Positions 58,649-64,000 of a DNA stretch of 64,000 nt are shown here, one piece after another. A model generated the notes under the pieces. The model did no database searches, had not been told where the DNA came from, and saw nothing but the letters and a program-made list of their open reading frames with translations. Source of the stretch: Rhizobium sp. LC145. GTDB taxonomy: Bacteria; Pseudomonadota; Alphaproteobacteria; Rhizobiales; Rhizobiaceae. Position numbers and translations under genes: made by a program. Within the stretch, counting starts at the first letter, position 1. Every line of letters starts with the position of its first letter. The stretch covers positions 248,001-312,000 of the forward strand of contig NZ_LBHV01000002.1 of assembly GCF_001005825.1 (NCBI RefSeq), given 5' to 3'.

Positions 58649-60706
58649 ATGGAGGATGTCTTGATACGCGACGCGCTGCAATCGGCCATGGTCCCGGAGG
58701 CCGGGCGGGGAAAGCTGAAGGTCGAGAAGACGGCCGACGGGTTCTCCATTTCGCTCGAAGACCGCGTCGTCCTGCGGCACAGCGCATCCCATCCATCTCT
58801 GTTCGTGGGGCATGGCCAGGAACGGATGGACATGTACCGCGGCAATTTCGAGGTCGAGGACTACATCATCGAGCGCAGCGCGCTGCGGCATGCCGAGGTT
58901 CGGGCGGACAGGATCGATCTATCCGACGCAGAGGGTAGGGCTCCCCGGCTGGAGCTCGTAGTCTCGGATTGCGCCATCCACTTCCGATCCCTGGACCCGT
59001 CGATCAACCGCTTCTGGATCCGGATCCATGCCGATAACGACGAGCATGTCTGGGGTGGCGGCGAGCAGATGTCCTATTTCGACATGCGCGGTCGACGCTT
59101 CCCATTGTGGACCTCCGAGCCCGGCGTCGGTCGCGACAAGACCAGCGAAATCACCTTCCGGTCCAATGTCAAGGACAGGGCCGGCGGCGACTATTACAAC
59201 ACCAACTATCCGCAGCCGACTTACATCTCCTCCGCGCGTTATGCGCTGCATGTGGAGACGACCGCCTACTCGGTTTTCGATTTTCGCCGCAAGACCTTCC
59301 ATGAGGTCGAGGTGTGGGCGGTGCCGGAGCGTATCGAGTTCCACGCCGCATTCACCTTCATCGAGCTTGTCGAGGCGCTTTCAACCCGCTTCGGGCGGCA
59401 ACCGGAACTGCCGGAGTGGATCTACAAAGGCGCGATCATCGGGCTGAAGGAGGGTGTCAACTCTTTCACCCGGCTGACGAAGATGCGGGACGCCGGCGTG
59501 CAGGTTTCCGGCCTCTGGTGCGAGGATTGGGTCGGTATCCGTGAGACCTCGTTCGGTTCCCGGCTTTTCTGGAACTGGCAGGCCAATGAGCAGCGTTACC
59601 CGGACCTGCGCCAGAAGATCGCCGAGCTCAACGATGATGGGATCCGGTTCCTCGGCTATGTCAATCCGTATCTCTGTGTCGACGGCGCGCTCTTCGCGGA
59701 AGCCGAAGCCGCGGGCTATTTCGCAAAGGACGAAATCGGCCGCACGGCCATTATCGATTTCGGCGAGTTCGATTGCGGCGTGGTGGATTTCACAAATCCG
59801 GAAGCGGCCGAATGGTTCGCCGAGGAGGTGATCGGCCGCCGGATGCTCGATTACGGTCTCTCCGGCTGGATGGCTGATTTCGGCGAATATCTGCCGATCG
59901 ATGTCGAGCTCGCCAACGGCGTCGACGCGAAGCTGATGCACAATGGCTGGCCAACACTCTGGGCCGAGGTCAATGCGAAAGCCGTGGCCAGCCGGGGGAA
60001 GACGGGCGAGGCCCTGTTCTTCATGCGGGCAGGCTTTACCGGCGTGCAGAAACATTGCCCGCTTCTCTGGGGCGGTGACCAGTCCGTCGATTTCTCGCGA
60101 CATGACGGACTGGTCACCGTCATATGTGCAGCACTTTCGTCAGGCTTGCTCGGCAATGCCTATCATCACTCGGATATCGGCGGCTATACGAGCCTCTTCG
60201 GCAATGTGCGCACACCCGAACTGCTGATGCGTTGGGCGGAGATGGCGGCCTTCACACCGGTCATGCGTTCCCATGAAGGAAACCGGCCCCGCGACAATAT
60301 CCAGATCGACCAGGATCCCGAGGTGCTGGAACATTTCGCCCGCATGACACGGATCTACGTGCACCTGGCGCCCTACCTGAAATCTCTCTCGAAGGAGGCT
60401 GGCGCACGCGGCCTGCCGGTGCAGCGGCCGCTTTTCCTGCACTACGAGAACGACAGGAAGACCTACGACATTCAGGACAGCTATCTCTACGGGGCCGAGC
60501 TTCTGGTGGCCCCGGTCTGGCAGGCGGCGCAGGAAGAACGCGTTGTCTACCTGCCGGAGGGAGCAAGCTGGGTACATGTCTGGAGCGGACACGAATACCA
60601 GGGCGGGGCGGATGTGACGGTCGCCGCGCCGCTTGGCAGCCCACCGGTCTTTTATCGCGCCGATGCTGCCTTTGCGGGAATATTCGCGGCAATCAGACAG
60701 CTATAA
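58649..60706 (+). CDS. smoI: Sulfoquinovosidase SmoI (GH31, YihQ-type)
   Basis: This is a 685-residue glycoside hydrolase family 31 enzyme that frees sulfoquinovose from its glycoside. In the numbering from ATG 58643, the nucleophile is D412 (WMADFGEYLP) and the acid/base D479 (GGDQSVDF). The sulfonate-binding residues of the YihQ group are conserved: R307 and W310 (SRLFW), and Y515 (DIGGYTS). This separates it from ordinary alpha-glucosidases. The ATG at 58649 has GGGAG six bases upstream. It closes the smo operon. Confidence 0.93.
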   Translation: MEDVLIRDALQSAMVPEAGRGKLKVEKTADGFSISLEDRVVLRHSASHPSLFVGHGQERMDMYRGNFEVEDYIIERSALRHAEVRADRIDLSDAEGRAPRLELVVSDCAIHFRSLDPSINRFWIRIHADNDEHVWGGGEQMSYFDMRGRRFPLWTSEPGVGRDKTSEITFRSNVKDRAGGDYYNTNYPQPTYISSARYALHVETTAYSVFDFRRKTFHEVEVWAVPERIEFHAAFTFIELVEALSTRFGRQPELPEWIYKGAIIGLKEGVNSFTRLTKMRDAGVQVSGLWCEDWVGIRETSFGSRLFWNWQANEQRYPDLRQKIAELNDDGIRFLGYVNPYLCVDGALFAEAEAAGYFAKDEIGRTAIIDFGEFDCGVVDFTNPEAAEWFAEEVIGRRMLDYGLSGWMADFGEYLPIDVELANGVDAKLMHNGWPTLWAEVNAKAVASRGKTGEALFFMRAGFTGVQKHCPLLWGGDQSVDFSRHDGLVTVICAALSSGLLGNAYHHSDIGGYTSLFGNVRTPELLMRWAEMAAFTPVMRSHEGNRPRDNIQIDQDPEVLEHFARMTRIYVHLAPYLKSLSKEAGARGLPVQRPLFLHYENDRKTYDIQDSYLYGAELLVAPVWQAAQEERVVYLPEGASWVHVWSGHEYQGGADVTVAAPLGSPPVFYRADAAFAGIFAAIRQL

Positions 60707-60811
60707 GTCAGTGCGCTGCAGCGTTGCCGGGACGCAGAAGCAGATATCCCGCCACGTCGCTGGGCAGCCAGACCTCCCGGTCGTAATATCGAATTGCAAT
60801 TCCACCGACTT

Positions 60812-60834
60812 AATATATCGTATTGCGATATATT
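60812..60834. promoter_or_regulatory. MarR operator palindrome upstream of the marR gene
   Basis: AATATATCG-N5-CGATATATT is a perfect 9-bp inverted repeat ending 32 bases before the MarR start. MarR proteins typically bind such sites and repress their own genes. A shortened match occurs at 61948-61966, upstream of a second transcription unit. Confidence 0.7.
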
Positions 60835-60866
60835 GACGCTTGTCGAACAAGGAAAGTGATTGCGGC

Positions 60867-61307
60867 ATGAGCGACTTTCTTTCGGATGCCGATTATGAGG
60901 CGCTTGCCAATCTGCGCTTCACGCTTCGCCGCTTCATGGACTTTTCGACCTCGGCGGCTCAGGAAGAAGGACTTCCGGGCCAGCAACACCAGGCCCTGCT
61001 CGCCATCAGGGGCTATCGTGGCGACGATCCGATGACCATTGGCTTGCTTGCCGAACGATTGCTGATTGCGCCGCATACCGCCACCGAATTGGTAGGAAGA
61101 CTGGTGTCCGCAGGTTATGTGACGCGCCGATCCGACCCAAGGGACAAACGGCGGCAGACGCTGGAGCTGACAGGCAAGGCGGAGGATGCACTGCGACGCC
61201 TCAGCGCCATCCATCTTACCGAAATACGGGATTTGGCACCGAGACTGATCGACCTGCTGACAGAATTGCAGGACAACGAGCCGCAGCGCAGGAAGGTGCC
61301 TGCTTAA
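60867..61307 (+). CDS. MarR-family transcriptional regulator
   Basis: This 146-residue MarR-type protein has a winged helix (about 52-115). The recognition region is LLIAPHTATELVGRLVSAGYV and the wing SDPRDKRRQ. It is about the family's usual length of 145-160 residues. The ATG at 60867 has GGAAAG upstream; the TTG at 60840 is not needed. It follows the operator at 60812-60834 and is followed after 3 bases by a DUF6522 gene. Its effector is unknown. Confidence 0.88.
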   Translation: MSDFLSDADYEALANLRFTLRRFMDFSTSAAQEEGLPGQQHQALLAIRGYRGDDPMTIGLLAERLLIAPHTATELVGRLVSAGYVTRRSDPRDKRRQTLELTGKAEDALRRLSAIHLTEIRDLAPRLIDLLTELQDNEPQRRKVPA

Positions 61308-61310
61308 TCC

Positions 61311-61586
61311 ATGATTGTCGAATTCCAACCGAACGGCGATTTCATTCTCGACGGAGCCGAACTGGGTGACCGCTTCGGTCTCTCCGAGCGGGATTTTCAC
61401 CGCTATATGAAGCTCGGTCTGATCCGGGGGACAGTGGAGGTCGGCACCGGTGAGGACGAAGGCACGCGGCGGCTTTCCCTGCGTCTCGGTAACCGCATGT
61501 GGCGCGCGGTGCTGAATGCGGATAATTCGATCCGCCACGAAGAGATGACCTTTTTGCGCGGAAAGCCGCCGAAACGGCAGCTCTAA
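61311..61586 (+). CDS. DUF6522-like small protein
   Basis: This is a 91-residue protein of the DUF6522 type, with a conserved GDRFGLSERDFHRYMKLGLI stretch (about 19-38) resembling a small helical binding domain and a basic C-terminus. It follows marR by 3 bases, so the two are likely co-transcribed. Family members often sit near MarR or heme/redox genes in rhizobia, but their function is not established. Its last codon overlaps a convergent gene by 4 bases. Confidence 0.75.
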   Translation: MIVEFQPNGDFILDGAELGDRFGLSERDFHRYMKLGLIRGTVEVGTGEDEGTRRLSLRLGNRMWRAVLNADNSIRHEEMTFLRGKPPKRQL

Positions 61587-61873
61587 CGGGAGCGGCGGGC
61601 ACCCTTCCGGTCGGCGTCGCGTGCCGATGCGCGGGGGTCGACCCGGATGATGACCTTGTGGGGCCGGCCGCTGTCGCCTCGCCTCAAGATACTGATGACG
61701 CATTCTCCCGCGCTCGGACGTACCGAAAGGAGATGCCCGTTCGTGGCCGCGACCGCCTTGTCAGCCGCCGCACCGCAATCGAGCGCGTGATCCGATATCA
61801 TGAGAGGGGTTGCGGTCTGGGCTCTTGCAACGGTCAAAAAGGTTGCTGCTGCGAGTATTGTCAGGACGATCAT
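61583..61873 (-). CDS. Small exported protein of unknown function
   Basis: This 96-residue frame begins with a clear Sec signal (about 1-18, ending TVARA). The mature part is about 75 residues and has one Cys pair (DCGAAAD and ECVIS) that could form a disulfide, and a very basic C-terminus. No family recognised. It is convergent with the DUF6522 gene, overlapping it by 4 bases. It could be a chance frame, but the signal peptide and balanced composition support it. Confidence 0.5.
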   Translation of the reverse strand: MIVLTILAAATFLTVARAQTATPLMISDHALDCGAAADKAVAATNGHLLSVRPSAGECVISILRRGDSGRPHKVIIRVDPRASARDADRKGARRSR

Positions 61874-61947
61874 CTTTGCCTCGCTGCCTCAACTTCGTCG
61901 TAGCGGTTTTCGCAAGTTTCCTGCGGTCACCTTCTGCTCTTGGAATT

Positions 61948-61966
61948 TATATCGTGCTACGATATA
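61948..61966. promoter_or_regulatory. Second MarR-type operator
   Basis: TATATCG-N5-CGATATA repeats seven bases per half-site of the palindrome at 60812-60834, with the same spacer length. It lies 63 bases before the gene at 62029, which may therefore belong to the same regulon. Confidence 0.65.
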
Positions 61967-61987
61967 TTGTAAAGAAGGAGGGTTCTC

Positions 61988-62032
61988 GTGGCCCGACCGG
62001 GGCCTACCTCCATAAGGGAGATCCCGAAATGA
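61988..62032 (+). CDS. Possible leader peptide (GTG start, 14 codons)
   Basis: A GTG at 61988 follows AAGAAGGAGGG by a suitable distance and opens a 14-codon frame whose TGA stop overlaps the ATG of the next gene by two bases (ATGA). Its product would be MARPGPTSIREIPK. Such an arrangement could couple translation. This is a positional observation only. Confidence 0.25.
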   Translation: MARPGPTSIREIPK

Positions 62033-62334
62033 CGATCCGCGATGTGTTTCCTACTGTGGATATGAAGCTCGACCGGTTCGGCGAACAGCTCCAGAAATCC
62101 CGCGCTGCCTTCGATGCACATGGTCCCTGGCAGGAGCCCGAGGACCGATCTCCGGCAATGCTCAAAATGAGCAGCCTTCGCGATCAGCTTCTCGCGCGTT
62201 CCGCCTCGCAGGGCATGTCCTGGGACCTTCTCAAGCTCGAGTGGAGATATGATCTTGCGCTTCTTCTGAGCGATTTCAAACACTGGATGCGATACGTTGA
62301 CGAGCATTTTAACGTTTCCAACTGGCGACGTTGA
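62029..62334 (+). CDS. Small protein of unknown function
   Basis: This is a 101-residue cytoplasmic protein, helical and rich in charged residues, with aromatic residues in a C-terminal helix (LKLEWRYDLALLLSDFKHWM). It has no signal peptide or recognised domain. The ATG has AAGGGAG eight bases upstream. It sits behind a MarR-type operator (61948-61966) that matches the one before the MarR gene, so it is probably regulated with it. Confidence 0.65.
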   Translation: MTIRDVFPTVDMKLDRFGEQLQKSRAAFDAHGPWQEPEDRSPAMLKMSSLRDQLLARSASQGMSWDLLKLEWRYDLALLLSDFKHWMRYVDEHFNVSNWRR

Positions 62335-62425
62335 CCGGAGGCGCCGTGCCGGTACCCCGGCAGGTGCAATGGAACCTAGTGGCTCCCCAAAAAGTTGGCA
62401 TCCGCCTGTTTTTGGAGTCATGTAG

Positions 62426-62833
62426 ATGGAAACGCGACTGAACTTCTTCACGAGATTTGCCGCAGCGGTTGCGGAACGGTCGGGCAAGCCCGTCACCTTT
62501 ACCTTCGCAGTGGTGATCGTCGTCATCTGGGCGGTTTCCGGGCCGTTCTTCGGATTTTCCGAAACCTGGCAGCTCGTGATCAATACCGGCACGACGATCG
62601 TCACCTTTCTGATGGTCTTCGTGCTTCAGAACAGTCAAAACCGCGACGGAAGGGCATTGCAGGCCAAGCTCGATGAGCTGATCCTGGCAACCCACGCACA
62701 GAACAAATTCGTCGGCATCGAAAAACTGGAAGAGAAGCAATTGCGTATGTTGAGCGAGCGCCTTGCTCAGCAGGCAGAACGGATCGAAGACAAGGCGGAC
62801 GAACAGGCTGTGTCCCAGACGGGAAAAACATAG
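62426..62833 (+). CDS. Low-affinity iron permease family protein
   Basis: This 135-residue membrane protein has two predicted membrane segments (about 24-42 and 50-70) with the FAVVIVVIWAVSGPFFGFS stretch characteristic of the family, then an amphipathic C-terminal helix with coiled-coil character. The family name comes from fungal Fet4, but bacterial members are small and their transport role is unproven. It lies 92 bases after the small gene at 62029, possibly in the same transcription unit. Confidence 0.78.
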   Translation: METRLNFFTRFAAAVAERSGKPVTFTFAVVIVVIWAVSGPFFGFSETWQLVINTGTTIVTFLMVFVLQNSQNRDGRALQAKLDELILATHAQNKFVGIEKLEEKQLRMLSERLAQQAERIEDKADEQAVSQTGKT

Positions 62834-62841
62834 CGGCAAGC

Positions 62842-64000
62842 CTATCGATCCGATCTGGGCCTGACGTCGCGAAGCAGATCCAGGAATTGCTGTTGTGCAG
62901 TGGTCGGCATCCATCCGTGACGGAAGGTGAGGCCGATCGGCCGCGACGTGTGGCTGAGATCGATGTCCAGGGCCGTCATCAACCCACGTGCGATTTCCGC
63001 CTTGGCCTGGAGATAGGAAACGCAGCCGAGATGATCGCTCTCGTCCAGGAGTTCGCGCATCAGGATTAGCGAGCCGGACTCCACGATGCTTCGCGGCGCC
63101 CGGTTTCCAAGGGGAGCGAACAGCTCGTTGAAGTGCTTCCTGGTCGGGGTGCCGGCCTGCGCCACGATCCAGGGATAGAAGGCCAGCTCGTCCAGCGCGA
63201 TATCGGATCTTCCCACCAGGGGATGGTTCAGGCCCGCGACGATGACGACGGTATCACAGAAGAGTTCTTCCTGTTCGACGTCGCCGATGGGCACCGGATC
63301 GCGTAGCGCGCCGATGAGAAAATCGATCTCACCGCGCCGCAGACCCTGCAGAAGGTCGGCATATCGGCCCTCCATGATGTGGATCGGCAGGTTAGGGCGC
63401 AGCTTCCGGAAACAGGAGATGGTCTTGGGAAGCATGTAGGAGCGCGAAAGCGGCAGCGAGCCGATCACGATGCGACCGGCTTCCGCGCGCGTGAGGTCGG
63501 CAAGGTCTGCCTCGGCTTGCGCCAGTTCCGCAAAACTCAGCCGTGCCGCCTGAGCGAGCGCCTGGGCCGCCCGCGTCGCCACCATGCCGTAGGAGGTACG
63601 TTCGAACAGCGGGCGTGCGGCTTCCTGCTCCAGCTGACTGACCGCACGATGCACGGTGGGCTGGGCCAGCCCTAGACGGCGGGCGGCGAGCGTGAAATTT
63701 TCCGATTCGCGGACAGCCACCAACGCCTGTAGCTGTGCCGAGGTCGCGGTGATCCTGAGCCGTGGCGAGAGGTCCGTCAACGCGGGATCAAGATAGCCGA
63801 AGGCGCGCCTGACCCGCGTCGCGAGCTGCTGGCCTGCCCTGTTGGAGAACAGACCTTGCGTGGTGCGGTCGAACAGGCTGATGCCGATGCTTCGCTCGAT
63901 CTTCGAAAGCGCCTGCGTCACCGCCGGCTGGGAGACGTGACAGAGCTCGGCTGCCCTGGTTGCCGAGCCTGTCTCCACCACGGCCAGAAAGACCCTCAGG
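62842..64000 (-). CDS. LysR-family regulator with two helix-turn-helix domains (N-terminus beyond the window)
   Basis: This is a LysR-type regulator whose start lies beyond base 64000; the frame stays open to the window edge, reading LRVFLAVVETGSATRAAEL. Two LysR-like HTH motifs follow one another: the first contains CHVSQPAVTQALSKIE, and the second, about 80 residues later, contains LGLAQPTVHRAVSQLEQ. The effector domain (about the last 250 residues) has the usual periplasmic-binding-protein fold. Single-HTH LysR proteins are about 300 residues; this one exceeds 385. It could be related to GbpR-type galactose-linked regulators, which I cannot confirm. Confidence 0.8.
   Translation of the reverse strand, partial: LRVFLAVVETGSATRAAELCHVSQPAVTQALSKIERSIGISLFDRTTQGLFSNRAGQQLATRVRRAFGYLDPALTDLSPRLRITATSAQLQALVAVRESENFTLAARRLGLAQPTVHRAVSQLEQEAARPLFERTSYGMVATRAAQALAQAARLSFAELAQAEADLADLTRAEAGRIVIGSLPLSRSYMLPKTISCFRKLRPNLPIHIMEGRYADLLQGLRRGEIDFLIGALRDPVPIGDVEQEELFCDTVVIVAGLNHPLVGRSDIALDELAFYPWIVAQAGTPTRKHFNELFAPLGNRAPRSIVESGSLILMRELLDESDHLGCVSYLQAKAEIARGLMTALDIDLSHTSRPIGLTFRHGWMPTTAQQQFLDLLRDVRPRSDR

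Overview
The window is GC-rich, densely packed DNA from an alphaproteobacterium, most likely a member of the Rhizobiaceae (Agrobacterium/Rhizobium/Ensifer relatives). The evidence is the set of rhizobial gene clusters it carries: ehu-eut ectoine catabolism, an Agrobacterium-type smo sulfoquinovose cluster, a DUF982 protein, an AztD-like protein, and a very large share of ABC importers with their own regulators. It reads as a catabolic, nutrient-scavenging region such as a secondary chromosome or megaplasmid. I see no rRNA, tRNA, CRISPR array, phage or insertion sequence. Layout, left to right. 1-6009: the end of the ectoine/hydroxyectoine uptake and degradation operon (ehuC partial, ehuD, eutABCDE). 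6021-12803: a GntR/FCD regulator divergent from a polyamine/sulfonate-type ABC importer operon that ends with a hydantoin-racemase-like protein and a GNAT acetyltransferase. 13061-16621: three overlapping genes of unknown function (helical protein, DUF6384 membrane protein, coiled-coil protein with a Gly-rich tail). 16642-19631: a sensor kinase and a response regulator with a MarR-like output domain. 19883-21526: a membrane-anchored alpha/beta hydrolase. 22090-25164: a proVWX glycine-betaine-type importer ending in a clear terminator, then a small XRE protein. 25562-33648: a GntR-led dipeptide-type importer operon with two DapA-family aldolases. 33758-35392: a DUF982 protein and an AztD-like zinc chaperone preceded by two Zur-box-like sites. 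35563-39831: nrdHIEF (class Ib ribonucleotide reductase) behind an NrdR-box-like site and a cobalamin riboswitch. 39937-40818: a persulfide-dioxygenase-like metallo-hydrolase. 40843-50721 is the most unusual region. A dipeptide-type importer is co-transcribed with an AroM-family protein. Next to it is a regulator made of a second AroM domain fused to a LuxR helix-turn-helix, divergent from a DUF917 protein and a hydantoinase/oxoprolinase. The regulator's AroM domain has lost both cysteines that the free AroM protein keeps, which suggests an enzyme relative turned into a ligand sensor. The genes together look like an uptake-and-degradation module for an uncharacterised hydantoin-, thiohydantoin- or oxoproline-like compound. 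50769-60706 is a complete smoABCDEFGHI sulfoquinovose oxidative desulfurisation cluster: FMN reductase, aldo/keto reductase, SQ monooxygenase, GntR regulator, importer and sulfoquinovosidase. Two identical, oppositely oriented 21-bp sites flank the regulator gene and are good operator candidates. 60812-62833: a MarR regulator with a near-perfect palindromic operator, a matching second operator about 1.1 kb downstream before a small unknown gene, a DUF6522 protein, a small secreted protein and a low-affinity iron permease family protein. The window ends inside a LysR-family gene that appears to encode two successive helix-turn-helix domains.
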